This document shows, piece after piece, positions 47,603-60,500 of a stretch of 64,000 bases of DNA. The stretch is taken from the NCBI RefSeq assembly GCF_902859895.1, contig NZ_CADIKM010000006.1:62001-126000 (forward strand), read 5' to 3'. The notes below the pieces were generated by a model. That model was given only the letters and a program-made list of their open reading frames with translations. It searched no databases and was not told where the DNA came from. This DNA comes from Pararobbsia alpina (GTDB lineage Bacteria > Pseudomonadota > Gammaproteobacteria > Burkholderiales > Burkholderiaceae). Both the position numbers and the translations under genes were made by a program. The stretch's first letter is position 1, and every line of letters starts with the position of its first letter.

Positions 47603-47631
47603 AGGACTTTGCCCTCATCGAACCTTTCACC

Positions 47632-47649
47632 TGTAAGACGCCACCGACA
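47632..47649. promoter_or_regulatory. Second 6-6-6 motif, TGTAAG-N6-CCGACA
   Basis: Shares the CCGACA half, the 6-base spacing and flanking AAGAAA with the site at 46133-46150. Its first half, TGTAAG, is the half-site known for GacA/UvrY regulators. It lies about 220 bases before the entericidin-like gene. The rest of the 47603-47871 gap shows nothing else I can name. Confidence 0.45.
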
Positions 47650-47871
47650 AGAAAGCCCGAATCCACTCACACGCCGATGGCAGCGCCGCTGGCAGAACGC
47701 CTGCCGGTCGATCGCTAGGATTGATTACAGTGGATAGGCGCGATAACGGCCCGTCATGCAAGACTGCGGTGTGATGCCGCGGCAGATGTCACGCGATACC
47801 ACGCACTATCCGGCCTGCGAATCTCCGGCGGTTACCGGAATCCACCCAGCCCGAAGCGAAGGAGAATAACC

Positions 47872-48006
47872 ATGACACGTCTTATCGCGCTTGTCCTGTT
47901 GACCAGTACCGTCTTCCTGAGCGCCTGCAACACCGTCGCCGGTGCGGGCCAGGATATCCAGAAGGGCGGCGCCGCGATCGAAAACTCAGCCGACGAGCAC
48001 AAGTAG
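47872..48006 (+). CDS. Entericidin-like small lipoprotein
   Basis: 44 residues. The lipobox LSAC gives a lipid-anchored Cys19 after a short signal peptide (MTRLIALVLLTSTVF). The mature part GAGQDIQKGGAAIENSA is typical of entericidin A/B proteins, stress-induced envelope lipoproteins. RBS GGAG precedes the ATG. A strong terminator follows. Confidence 0.85.
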   Translation: MTRLIALVLLTSTVFLSACNTVAGAGQDIQKGGAAIENSADEHK

Positions 48007-48039
48007 GTGAGCGCTGTCCGTCGTCGGAGTACTGAACAG

Positions 48040-48066
48040 GGGGCGCCGAATAGGCGCTCCTTTTTT
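48040..48066 (+). terminator. Intrinsic terminator after the entericidin-like gene
   Basis: GGGGCGCC and GGCGCTCC form an 8-bp hairpin with a 5-base loop, followed by six T. Confidence 0.75.
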
Positions 48067-48169
48067 GCATCCTTACGGTTTCCCAACCTTGTCCGATCCG
48101 TTGCGGTCGTCTCCTCGACCTGCCGGCATACCTCTTTACCGGGCTCCCTTCTTCCCCCCTTGGTGCGCC

Positions 48170-50436
<2,267 letters not shown>

Positions 50437-50467
50437 GGGAGCAACGAAGCGAAGTGCGTGCGGAACG

Positions 50468-50483
50468 CCGGGGGAAACCCCGG
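50468..50483 (+). other. GNRA-capped hairpin after thiC
   Basis: CCGGGG and CCCCGG close a GAAA loop 32 bases after the thiC stop. It is followed by TGAAAATC rather than T's, so it may protect the mRNA end or act as a weak terminator. Confidence 0.4.
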
Positions 50484-50647
50484 TGAAAATCATAAGGACG
50501 CTCGGGAACACGGCTTGCGCGACTCAGGACGTATGGCCTGAAATCTATTGAAACACGTCCCTTGGAATTTGCTGTGGCCTGAGCGCCGCGCTTTTCATAT
50601 CCTAAAGGATAGTGCGTAAATCAGATTATCCGTGTGGGAGTCATGTC

Positions 50648-51160
50648 ATGAAAGCGTCTTTGTCCGGCGTGGTCGCCTCAACCCTCGTGCTATCGGGGTG
50701 CTACTACCCGGGGCCGTACACCTACTATCCGCCCGTCGTGCCGGCGTCCATGGCGAACATCGAAACCATCCCGTCGAATTCGCCCGACGCCGCTTCAGGA
50801 CAGCAACCCGTGCCGCAGCCGGGCACTGCACAGAACGGCGGACCTGCCGGCGCAGGGTATTCACAAGGCAGCCATCCGCCCGTCCAACAAGGGCAACAAG
50901 GCCAGTCCCAACAGCCGCCGCCCGGCTATGCAGCGGGCCAATCCTACTATGCCTACCCCGCCTACCCTGGCTATGCGGCCTACCCTGTTTATCCGGCCTA
51001 CGGGTATCCGGTCTATGGCTACGGTTATCCCGGCTACGGTTATCCCGGCTATGGTTATCCCGGTTACGGCTATCCGGGTTATGGCTATCCATTCTGGGGC
51101 GGTCCCTCGGTCGCCTTCGGCTTCTCGTTCGGCGGCGGAGGCGGCCACCACCGTCATTGA
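50648..51160 (+). CDS. Tyr/Gly/Pro-rich lipoprotein
   Basis: 170 residues. The lipobox LSGC anchors Cys18. The mature chain is low complexity: Gln/Pro-rich centre, then repeats of YPAYPGYAAYP and YGYPGYG units, ending in FGFSFGGGGGHHRH. It lacks charged residues almost entirely. Probably an outer-membrane-anchored, extended surface or periplasmic protein. The His-rich end might bind metal. Function unknown. Confidence 0.65.
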   Translation: MKASLSGVVASTLVLSGCYYPGPYTYYPPVVPASMANIETIPSNSPDAASGQQPVPQPGTAQNGGPAGAGYSQGSHPPVQQGQQGQSQQPPPGYAAGQSYYAYPAYPGYAAYPVYPAYGYPVYGYGYPGYGYPGYGYPGYGYPGYGYPFWGGPSVAFGFSFGGGGGHHRH

Positions 51161-51363
51161 ATCCCGCCATCACTGAACCCGGCGTCTCCCGACCCACTGG
51201 AATCCGGCTCTGAAGGCGGTCCTTCATTCGACTCTGAGCGTAAGTTCCGATTGCGAACTAATGAAGTCCTTCCTACGCTATGGGGAAGACGTCCGGCGCG
51301 AGATCGAAAGCTGTACCACTATCTGGACGTCGACTCTTCGCATACGTATAACAAGGAGACGAG

Positions 51364-52986
51364 ATGTTCCAGCAACTTCTAACACCTGTCGGGGACGCGC
51401 TGCTGCCGTCCTTCATCGTCGCCGCGATACCGATCATCATCGTGCTCGCGATGCTGGGCTGGCTGCGCCGGCCCGCCTGGCAGGCTTCGCTTGGCGGGCT
51501 GATCGCGGGGATCATCATTGCCATCCTGTTCTGGCAATTTCCAGCCAATCTCGCTTTCAACTCGATCGCCAATGGCATCGTGTTCGCCCTGTGGCCGATC
51601 ATGTGGATCGTCTTCGCCGCGATCGTGCTTTATAACGTCGCACAGCGCTCGGGCCGCTTCGACGCGTTCCGCGCCTGGATGGTCGACAACCTGCCGAACG
51701 ACCGCCGCATCGTGCTGGTCGTGATCGGTTTCTCATTCGGTGCGCTGCTCGAAGGGATCTCGGGCTTCGGCACGCCCATCGCGATCACGAGCTCGCTGCT
51801 GATCATGCTCGGCTTTCCGGCCCTCGAAGCGCTGACCTTCACGCTGATCTTCAATACCGCGCCGGTCGCATTCGGCGCGCTTGGCGTGCCGATCACCGTG
51901 CTCGGCGCGGTTACACACTTGCCCGCCGCGGCGCTCGGCCAGATGGTCGGCCGGCAACTGCCGCTGTTCGCGTTCTTCCTGCCGTTCTATGTGATCGGCG
52001 TCTACGCGGGCTGGCGCGCGATGCTCAAGGTCTGGCCTGTGCTGCTGGTGGCGGGTGCAAGCTTCGCTGTCACGCAGTTCGTTGTCTCGAACTACATCAA
52101 CTACAGCCTGACCGACGTGCTGTCGTCGCTCGTCTCGTTGATCATCACGATCCTGTTCCTCAAGGTCTGGCACCCCGAGCCCGAAGCGCGCTTCGCGCTC
52201 GCGATCGACCGAGGCGCCTCGGCGCGCTCCGCACGGGGCGCCGGTGCCGAACACATCAGCGGCATCCAGGGCTGGTATCCGTGGATCATCGTCTCGGTCG
52301 TCGTGATCATTTGGACCATCGCCAAGATCTTCCTGATCGGCGACGTCAAGGTTGCGTGGCCCGGCCTCGACAAGGCAGTCTTCATTACGCTGTATCACCA
52401 GCCCTACGGCGCGATCTGGGACTTCCAGCCGCTCGCGACCGGCACGGCCATTCTCGTTGCGGCAATCATCACGGCGCTCGTGGTACGCCTGCCGGTCAGC
52501 GAATTCTTCGCGGCGATCCGCGATACCTGGGTCCAGACGCGCATCGCCATCCTGACCGTCGCGATGATCCTGGGCCTTGCCTACCTGATGAACTACTCGG
52601 GCATGACCTATACGCTTGGGCTCGGCGCGGCTTCGGTCGGGGCATTCTTCCCGCTCGTATCGGCCTTCCTCGGCTGGGTTGCCGTGTTCCTGTCGGGCAG
52701 CGACACATCGGGCAATGCGCTGTTCGGCAATCTGCAGGTGGTCGCCGCGCACCAGCTCAACCTCAACCCGCTGCTCATGGCCGCCTCCAATTCCTCGGGC
52801 GGCGTGATGGGCAAGATGATCTCGCCCCAGAACATCTCGACCGGCGTCGCGACGACCGAGCTCAAGGGCCGCGAAGGCATCGTGTTTGCGAAGACCTTCA
52901 AGCACAGTGTGTTGCTCACGATCGTTCTCGGGATTCTTGTCTGGCTCCAGCAGAATGTCCTGACCTGGATGATTCCTCCGTACTGA
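51364..52986 (+). CDS. lldP: L-lactate permease
   Basis: 540 residues with about 13 hydrophobic segments. LLEGISGFGTPIAIT, NTAPVAFGALGVPI and FLSGSDTSGNALFGNLQ are signature blocks of LctP/LldP carriers. It takes up lactate (and possibly glycolate) with protons across the inner membrane. Encoded alone here, without lactate dehydrogenase genes nearby. Start MFQQLLTPVGDALLP follows AAGGAG. Confidence 0.9.
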   Translation: MFQQLLTPVGDALLPSFIVAAIPIIIVLAMLGWLRRPAWQASLGGLIAGIIIAILFWQFPANLAFNSIANGIVFALWPIMWIVFAAIVLYNVAQRSGRFDAFRAWMVDNLPNDRRIVLVVIGFSFGALLEGISGFGTPIAITSSLLIMLGFPALEALTFTLIFNTAPVAFGALGVPITVLGAVTHLPAAALGQMVGRQLPLFAFFLPFYVIGVYAGWRAMLKVWPVLLVAGASFAVTQFVVSNYINYSLTDVLSSLVSLIITILFLKVWHPEPEARFALAIDRGASARSARGAGAEHISGIQGWYPWIIVSVVVIIWTIAKIFLIGDVKVAWPGLDKAVFITLYHQPYGAIWDFQPLATGTAILVAAIITALVVRLPVSEFFAAIRDTWVQTRIAILTVAMILGLAYLMNYSGMTYTLGLGAASVGAFFPLVSAFLGWVAVFLSGSDTSGNALFGNLQVVAAHQLNLNPLLMAASNSSGGVMGKMISPQNISTGVATTELKGREGIVFAKTFKHSVLLTIVLGILVWLQQNVLTWMIPPY

Positions 52987-53393
52987 TCGCGTTCGTTTGT
53001 TCCCGGGGAGGTCAACGCGCGATGCGGGCCTTCCCGCTGCCGATCACGCGCTTTTGGGCATAGGCCTTGCCGGTATAGCCAGCAAGGCGCATCCTGAGCC
53101 CTGCGCAGCCTTGCGGCGAACTCGAGCCAGCCCGTCGCGAATCGGCCGGCCGGTCGTGCTCAGCGAGCATGCGTGCGGGACAGTTGCCGCCGACTCGCCA
53201 CCGGGCCTGTTTAACGGCACAAAAGCCCTTTGACTTAAGCGGGATTTTCCCGGGCTATCAGGGTCTGCCCGAGGTCTGATAGATTGTCGTACAAAAATGC
53301 ATCCGGGGTTCCGATGGACGATGTGATGACTTCGCGCGCCTCTCGCTGCCGTCCTGCGCGGTCCGGCCCGCCCGAGCGCCGGGGCACGGGGTC
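52987..53393. other. Intergenic stretch of about 400 bases
   Basis: I see no gene. Two hairpins are visible: GCCTTGC/GCAAGGC at 53064-53088, which may end the permease transcript, and CTATCAG/CTGATAG at 53255-53282. The right part is the likely promoter region of the EAL gene. Confidence 0.4.
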
Positions 53394-54716
53394 ATGAACC
53401 GCGCGCATGTTGCCGTCTCGCCGCGCCGCCTGGCGCCGCCGCTCGACGTCGTCCTCTCGATGATGAAGAAGGACGTCAGCAGTTGGTATGCGACCTACCG
53501 CGGCATCGAGATCCGCAGTGCTTTCCAGCCTGTCATGAGTATTTCGCATTCCCGTGTGATCGGCTTTGAGGCGCTGATGCGCGCGCGTACACCCAAAGGC
53601 GAGGCCTTGCCGCCGCCGCTCGTGTTTTCGCTTGCTCGGCGTCACGACGATGCCGTCCTGCTCGACCGCGTCTCGCGTGCAGTGCATGTGGCCAATTTCG
53701 CCGAGCAGGGGGGCGATATTGGCTGGCTGTTCCTCAACGTCCTGCCGCAGATTCTCGAAACGAGCTACGAAGACGCTGCGTTTGCCGACGAGCTGATCTC
53801 TCATTTCAACCTGACCGCCGAGCGGATCGTACTTGAAGTGCTCGAGCAACCTGCGGCTGACGAACGCACGCTCACACAAACCGTCGACGCCTTTCACAGC
53901 CGCAACTTCCTGATCGCGATCGACGACTTCGGCAGCGGGTTCTCGAATTTCGACCGCATCTGGTCGACCCGGCCGGATATCGTCAAGCTCGACCGCTCGC
54001 TCGTCGGCCGCCTGACCCAGCGCAACAGCGATCACGAACTGATGCGTCATCTCGTTTCGATGCTCCACCAGGCCGGCACCATGGTGCTGGCCGAAGGCGT
54101 CGAGGCCGACGGCGAACTGACCGCGCTCATGGAAGCCGATGTCGATTTTGTGCAGGGCTACTGGCTCGCGCGTCCGCATTTTTCACTCGCCCGCGCACGC
54201 GCTGCGGCGCTCGAACAGGTGCCGCTGCTCTGGCCTCTGTTCGGCGATCATCTGGCGCGCGCACGTCATGCGCCGGTGTTGCGCTTCGAATCGTTCGAGC
54301 AAACCATGAGCGCCGCTGCGCAAACGTATGCGCGTCACGGGGATCTCGCGCTCGCCGCATCGATTGTGTTCGAACTCTCGAGCGCGCGGCGAGTCTTCGT
54401 CGTCGACGGAAACGGCATTCAGAGCGCGCCTGCGATTCAGGTGCCGGTCGCGCCGGGTGCTGCGCTGGAACGGCGCGATGCCGCGCAGCGGCGGCTCGCG
54501 CCCCTGCTCGATACGGTTTCGAGCAACTGGTCGCGCCGCGCCTACTTCAAGCGTGCGATCGCCGCACCCGGACGCGTTGCCGTGATGGGTCCGTATTTTT
54601 CGCTCAGCGAAGGCAAGGGCTGTCACACGGCCGCGGTCGCGCTGACGATCGAGGGGAGGACGGTGGTTTTCTGCGCGGACTTCGTGCCGGATGAAGACGG
54701 GCAGGTAGCGGCCTGA
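53394..54716 (+). CDS. EAL-domain cyclic-di-GMP phosphodiesterase
   Basis: 440 residues. The EAL domain spans about 30-280: GFEALMRAR (EAL), LFLNVLP (Asn), VLEVLEQP (Glu), IAIDDFGSGFSNFD (DDFG), DIVKLDRS (Lys, Asp) and LAEGVE. All main metal and substrate residues appear intact, so it probably degrades c-di-GMP. The C-terminal 150 residues form a sensor-like domain (VFELSSARRVFVVDGNG). No membrane segment, so it is cytoplasmic. Confidence 0.85.
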   Translation: MNRAHVAVSPRRLAPPLDVVLSMMKKDVSSWYATYRGIEIRSAFQPVMSISHSRVIGFEALMRARTPKGEALPPPLVFSLARRHDDAVLLDRVSRAVHVANFAEQGGDIGWLFLNVLPQILETSYEDAAFADELISHFNLTAERIVLEVLEQPAADERTLTQTVDAFHSRNFLIAIDDFGSGFSNFDRIWSTRPDIVKLDRSLVGRLTQRNSDHELMRHLVSMLHQAGTMVLAEGVEADGELTALMEADVDFVQGYWLARPHFSLARARAAALEQVPLLWPLFGDHLARARHAPVLRFESFEQTMSAAAQTYARHGDLALAASIVFELSSARRVFVVDGNGIQSAPAIQVPVAPGAALERRDAAQRRLAPLLDTVSSNWSRRAYFKRAIAAPGRVAVMGPYFSLSEGKGCHTAAVALTIEGRTVVFCADFVPDEDGQVAA

Positions 54717-54874
54717 CTGGGATCGGGACCGGCGAACGTATCGGAGCGGCCGCGGATGCGTTAGGATGCGCGCTTGCCGGCCCGCTTTCGATGGCCAACC
54801 CGATGGCTAACCCGCTGTCCAAGTCCTTACCCAACTTGCGGCCCGACCCGCCGCGCTGTGCTGCCCGACCGATC

Positions 54875-55282
54875 ATGTCCCGGACCCCTTTCACGCTATC
54901 GCCTGAAGAGATCGAATTCACCGCGATTCGTGCGCAAGGCGCAGGCGGCCAGAACGTCAACAAGGTCTCGAGCGCGATCCATCTGCGCTTCGATATCCGC
55001 GCTTCGTCGCTGCCTGAGTTGCTCAAGCACCGGCTGCTGGCCCTCAATGACCAGCGGATCACTCGAGACGGTGTGGTTGTCATCAAGGCGCAGAATCACC
55101 GGACACAGGAGCGCAATCGCGATGAAGCGATGCTCCGGCTAAACGAGCTTGTCGAAAGCGTGAGCATCACACCCAAGACCCGCCGAGAGACGCGCCCGAC
55201 TTTCGCATCGAAGGTCCGCCGGCTCGACGGCAAGACGCGGCGCGGCGCGATCAAGGCCGCACGCGGGCGCATCACCGACTAG
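54875..55282 (+). CDS. arfB: Alternative ribosome rescue factor ArfB
   Basis: 135 residues from MSRTPFTLSPEEIEF. The GGQ motif is in RAQGAGGQNVNKVSS and releases the peptide from stalled ribosomes. The basic tail (RRLDGKTRRGAIKAARGRI) enters the mRNA channel, as in YaeJ. A longer frame from 54791 exists but adds low-complexity repeats of MANP, so I prefer the internal ATG. Confidence 0.9.
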   Translation: MSRTPFTLSPEEIEFTAIRAQGAGGQNVNKVSSAIHLRFDIRASSLPELLKHRLLALNDQRITRDGVVVIKAQNHRTQERNRDEAMLRLNELVESVSITPKTRRETRPTFASKVRRLDGKTRRGAIKAARGRITD

Positions 55283-57588
55283 GGCGGGCCCGCTTCGGCG
55301 AGCCGCAGTGCGAGCCCCGATGCCCGACGGGTCGGCGTCTCGATCGCCTCCGCGAGCACGGCGGCGCTGCCAATGATGTCAATCGAAAGCTTCGCGCGCG
55401 TCACTGCCGTATAGACGAGTTCGCGCGTGAGCGCCCGGTTGGCCTGGGCCGGCAGCACCAGTGCCGCGCGCTCGAACTCCGAGCCTTGCGATTTGTGGAC
55501 CGTCAGCGCGAGTGCCGTCTCATGCGGCGGTAAGGCCGCCGGCGAAATCGCTCGCCAACCCGTGCCTTCCGCGTTCGGAAACACGACGCGCAGCGTGCCG
55601 TCGCCGCCCGGCAATGCGATGCCGATATCGCCATTGAACAGGCCGAGCGCATAGTCGTTACGCGTCACCATCACCGGGCGGCCCGCGAACCAGCTCGTGG
55701 CTATCGTCGCCTTGCCGGATACTGAAACGCTCACTCCGATCAAGTTGCGTAACTGGATCGACAGCAGCCCGTTGAGACGCTCGACGCCGCGCGGACCGCT
55801 GCGCACCGCACACAGTACGCGAAACCGGTTGAGCGCATCGAACAGCGCCGAGAAATCACGGGAGTATTCGATCTGAGAGGGGCTAGACGTGAACGCTCGT
55901 TCGTCTTCATCTGTATCGACGTCCGTATCAGTTTGCATCGTCGCAGCCGCCACCGTGCCTGCCACGACACCGACACCGACACCGACACCGGACAGTACAG
56001 TCGATAGCGCGCTTGCGTAGGCCGCGAAACCCTGACCGAGATCCGAGACGATCGCGTGACCCAGTTGCATGCCGGCATCGTTGACCAGGCGGGCCGCGGC
56101 ACTCTGCTCGCTCGAGAGTGCATTCAATGCAGCAGCGGTGTCACCCGCACGGATCGCGAGCGAAAGCCGGCCGATGGATGAGTCGAGGCCGAAGCGATAG
56201 TTCTTCTCAAGCCACACTACACAATCCGCCAAAGGCGCGCGCCTGCGCAATAGTTCGTGTGCTTCGTGCTCCGAATACTCTCCGCGTGTTTCGGGCGCGT
56301 GTACGTCATGCGGCTCTCGCGGCGCTCTTGTGAACATGTCCTCTGTAACCGGCGGGGTATCAAAGAGACTCAACTGGGCCGTCGTAGAAGCGTCGGGATT
56401 CCTGTCGCGCACCGTGCGCGATACCTTGCGCGTGCTCCCGCCCGTATGGCGCTGAGCGGCGTCGTCCGAGACGTCGCGCGCGACGCCGCCCGAGTCCACG
56501 ATCCCGGGCCACTGTTCGCGAAGCATTCCATCCGGCACACCGAGCGCGCCGGCAAGCACTTCGAGCCGTGCCTCGCTGAGCACCGGCCGCGCGCTGAGTT
56601 CGGCGAACACCGCACCAGCCTCGACCGCCGCGAGTTGGTCCTTGTCACCGAGCATGATCAGCCGCGCATGCGGCGCAATCGCATCGAGCAGGCGCGCCCC
56701 CATCGCGACATCGATCATCGAGGCCTCGTCGACGACGATCGCATCGTAGGGCAAGGGCTTGCCGCGCCGGTAGCGGAACTGGCCGCCCGCGCCCGCGCCA
56801 AGCAGCCGGTGCAGCGTCGAGGCGCGCGTGGGCAATCGCGCGACAAGCGAGGACGGCAAGGCCCCGGCACGCGAAAGCAGCGCTTCCTGCATGCGTTGTG
56901 CAGCCTTGCCGGTCGGCGCGGCGAGCGCGATGCGCAGTGCCGGATTGTCGGCCAGCAGGCAGGCGAGAATGCCGACGACCGTGGTGGTCTTGCCGGTGCC
57001 TGGACCACCGCTGATGATCGTGAGCCGGCGATCGAGCGAAAGCGCTGCGGCAACACGCTGCCAGTCGACCTCGCCGGCCGGCGCCGCCCCCGGAAACGCA
57101 TCGAGCCGTGCGCGCAGCGTGGCCGCATCGAGCGGGGTACGATTCGCGGCGAGCGTGCCGAGCGAGCGGGCGAGGCGCTGTTCGTAGTCGTAGTAGCGGG
57201 CAAGGTAGAGCCGGTCATGCGCGTCGAGCACCAAGGGCTGACTCGCGTCGCGGCCAACGAGGCCGCTTGCGAGGAGGCGCTCGCGCCACTGCCCCACGGA
57301 TTCGCCGCCACGGTCCGCCAGCATCGCAAGATCGATGCAAACATTGCCGTCCGCCGTCGCCCGGCTGACTTCCGCTGCCGCACGTGCCAGCGCGCGCACG
57401 GCGTCGGCCGGCGCGCGCCGCTGCATTGCCAGCCAACGCAAGCGGCGGGCGAAGCCGTAGGCAAGCGTGCCCGCGAGGTCGTCGCCCAAGGCGCGCGGTT
57501 CGCCGCCCGGATAGGAGGCCGACGCGCCATCCTGCGCAGGTTCGTCTTGCAAGGCCGTGATGGCTGCGTCGAATGCGTCGATATTCAT
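55279..57588 (-). CDS. recD: RecD, exonuclease V alpha subunit
   Basis: 769 residues, about 160 more than in E. coli. Walker A is ISGGPGTGKTTT near residue 200; DEASMIDVAM is Walker B; QLAAVEAGAVF and LTVHKSQGSEF are helicase motifs. It is the fast 5' to 3' motor of RecBCD. Two insertions, rich in charged residues or low complexity (around GVGVGVGVVAG and an Asp/Thr run), account for the extra length. The ATG overlaps the recB stop. Confidence 0.92.
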   Translation of the reverse strand: MNIDAFDAAITALQDEPAQDGASASYPGGEPRALGDDLAGTLAYGFARRLRWLAMQRRAPADAVRALARAAAEVSRATADGNVCIDLAMLADRGGESVGQWRERLLASGLVGRDASQPLVLDAHDRLYLARYYDYEQRLARSLGTLAANRTPLDAATLRARLDAFPGAAPAGEVDWQRVAAALSLDRRLTIISGGPGTGKTTTVVGILACLLADNPALRIALAAPTGKAAQRMQEALLSRAGALPSSLVARLPTRASTLHRLLGAGAGGQFRYRRGKPLPYDAIVVDEASMIDVAMGARLLDAIAPHARLIMLGDKDQLAAVEAGAVFAELSARPVLSEARLEVLAGALGVPDGMLREQWPGIVDSGGVARDVSDDAAQRHTGGSTRKVSRTVRDRNPDASTTAQLSLFDTPPVTEDMFTRAPREPHDVHAPETRGEYSEHEAHELLRRRAPLADCVVWLEKNYRFGLDSSIGRLSLAIRAGDTAAALNALSSEQSAAARLVNDAGMQLGHAIVSDLGQGFAAYASALSTVLSGVGVGVGVVAGTVAAATMQTDTDVDTDEDERAFTSSPSQIEYSRDFSALFDALNRFRVLCAVRSGPRGVERLNGLLSIQLRNLIGVSVSVSGKATIATSWFAGRPVMVTRNDYALGLFNGDIGIALPGGDGTLRVVFPNAEGTGWRAISPAALPPHETALALTVHKSQGSEFERAALVLPAQANRALTRELVYTAVTRAKLSIDIIGSAAVLAEAIETPTRRASGLALRLAEAGPP

Positions 57589-60500
57589 GGCGCCCCTCCC
57601 TCGAGCAAGGCGTCGAAGCGCTCGATCAGCGCGCGCGGCGGGCGATCCTGATGGACGCCCGTGGGCCGTTCGCGGTCGCGCCATTGCGGCCGCACGCCGC
57701 GGACAAACAGATAAAGCGACGCGCCGAAATGACGCTCGTAGTCGTAGTCGGCTATCCGGCTGCGCAAATACCGGTGCAGGGCGACGCAATAGATCAGCGA
57801 TTGAAGCGCATAACCATGTTCATCCATCGCCGCCGCCATCGAAACACGATCGTAGCCGGTCTCGGTATCGCCGAGATGATTCGATTTCCAGTCGATGATC
57901 CAATAGCGCCCGCGATACTCGAACACAAGATCGATAAAGCCGCGCAGATAGCCGTGCAGCGTCGACGCATCGAGCACGAGGTTCGGATAGCCATACTCGA
58001 GTAGCAGGCGCGTCATCGCATGAAGATCGAACGAACGCGCCGACAGCATGAACTCCAGCTCGGTCAGCCGCCGATGCAGCGCAATCGCGGACAGTGTGAT
58101 ACTCATTGGCTTCGCGTGTTCCAGGGAGCTCGAGGCGAGTCCCGGACCCGAGCGGACATCCACGAAACACAAACCGTCCCCCCCCTCGCCCTCATCGAAC
58201 GCAGTCAGCACGGTCGCGCAGACATCCGTGAGGAGACTCGACATCATGGCCGGCATCCGCCTCGCGAGTTCGGGTGCTGCCGGCACGGGACGCTCGGCAA
58301 GCGCACGCGCGATCGCCTCGGGCCAGTCATCGGATGAGGTGAAGTCCGCAAGCTCGAACAGCCGGTGCAGACATTCGCCCGCCGCTGCACCGCGCGGGAA
58401 ATCGACGATATCGCCTGCTTCGCGCAAACGTGCCAGGCCTGCCGGCCGTACCTGCACCTCGTCGTCACGCTCGCTCACGCGTTCGTCATGGTCGGGACGC
58501 GGATCGCGCAGTGCCGACGGCTCCCCGAGGTATCCCTCGTGTCGCTGCTCGATCAAGGCGCTGAAACTCGAGATCCTCCATGCTTCGCGCAAGTGGCGCA
58601 ACGCGACGCGTGCAATGAAGTCATCCGCATCGTGTGACTGCGAGGACACACCCGTGGCCCGCTCGATCAGCGGCATCGGCTCGAGGACGATCGAGCCACC
58701 TGCGAGTGCCTGCCAGGCACCCGCTATTTCCGCCGGTTCGGGAGGAGCATCGAGCCACGCCGCAAAGCCGCGGCCAGCACCCGCGACCAGCCAGTTCAAT
58801 ACACTGCGTTGCGCTTCCTTCGTCGACTTGCCGCTGCGGTAGATACCCGCGACGAGATAGCACCGGTAGACCGAACGGGTCAGCGCGACATAGACGAGCC
58901 GCGCACGTTCCGCCGCCTGCTCGATGCGGCTCTTCAAGTCGATCGACTCGCTGAGCGCCTCGTCGAGCATTCGATAGTCGATCACGACCTGGCCATCGTC
59001 GTCGTGGTATTCATCGGGCACCGGCAGCTTGCCGCCGCGATCGGACTGAAGCAGTCCGTCGGCAAGATACGGACAGAACACAACCGAATATTCGAGGCCT
59101 TTGGACTTGTGCACCGTGACGATCTGCACGAGATTGCGATCCGACTCGAGCCGCAACTGGACATCGTCGCTCGAGGGAGGCATGGCGCGTTGTGCCGCGA
59201 GCCAGCGCAACATCGGCGCGGCGCCTGCTTGTTCGGCCGCACGTGTCTGCAACAGTTCGGCCAGATGCGAAAGGTCCGTGAGGCGCCGTTCCCCGAGCGG
59301 CAGCGCGACGATCCGCTGCGCGATGCGCAGCTCGCGCAGCAAGGTGCGCCACATCGGCGCAAAGCCCCGTTCATGCCAGATCGATCGGTAACGCGTGAGC
59401 CGTTCGACCCACGGGGTCGCATCGCTTGCCTGCTGCGCGGCGAGTCGCGAAGCAGGCGTCAGGACAGCCGGCGGGGCAAGCGGCGAGGCAGCCAACGAAG
59501 CGGGTTCGGCGAGGTCGTCGTCCCGGTCGATATCGTCGAGCCGCGCAATGGCGGCCGCGTCGAGTCCCATCCAGTCGATCGCAAGCGCGGCACGCAGACG
59601 GCGCAGATCGCCCGGGGCCTCGATCGCGAGCAGCAAGCGCTCGATATGCGCGGCATCTTCCGTCGCGAATACCGACTCGCGTGTGAGCTCCACGCTCGCG
59701 ATGCCCCAGCGTGACAACACACGCTTGATCTCGGCCGCCTGCCGGCGTGTCTGCACGAGTACGGCAATCTGTCCCGGTGTCAGCGGCCTCTCGCCGACCC
59801 GTGCGCCCGCGCGCCGTGCATCGCCGAGCAAGCGGACGATCTCGGCTGCACACGCATCGGCTGCAGCCGTCCCGAAGCTCGACTTGTCGAGCAACTCGTC
59901 GGTGGGCAACTGCCAGATATGAAGTGCGGGATCGAATACGCGTTCGACGTCGTCGTATGCGAGACTGCTGCCACTATCGGCATCGGCATCGAATTGACCG
60001 CCAGGCGCGATATCAGATTCAGTGCTGTACACGCCCGGCTCGCTACCGCGAGCGTCGACAAACGGCTCCCGTTTCCGCTGTCCGGGCCGTACCGGCACAT
60101 AGTCGAGCCCCTCGAGCACAAAGGCACGTGGATTCGCCGTAAACAGGCGATTGCATGCATCGATCATCGCGGCCGTCGAGCGCTGGTTCACCGCGAGCGA
60201 ATAGCGCTCGTCCGCGACCTCGCGCGCCCTCAGATACGTATGGAGATCCGCGGCCCGAAAACTATAGATCGCCTGCTTCGGGTCACCGACCAGGAACAGC
60301 GGCCCATCGGGCGCGTAGATTCGATGGAAAATATCGAACTGAAGCGGATCGGTATCCTGAAACTCGTCGATCAACGCAGCCGGATACCGATCGCGCAAGG
60401 TCGGCGCCAGCCATTCATGCTGGTTCAACGCGCTTTGCAGATTCGACAGCAGATCGTCGAACGACAGCGCCCGTTGGGCTCGCTTGACCTCGGCCAACGC

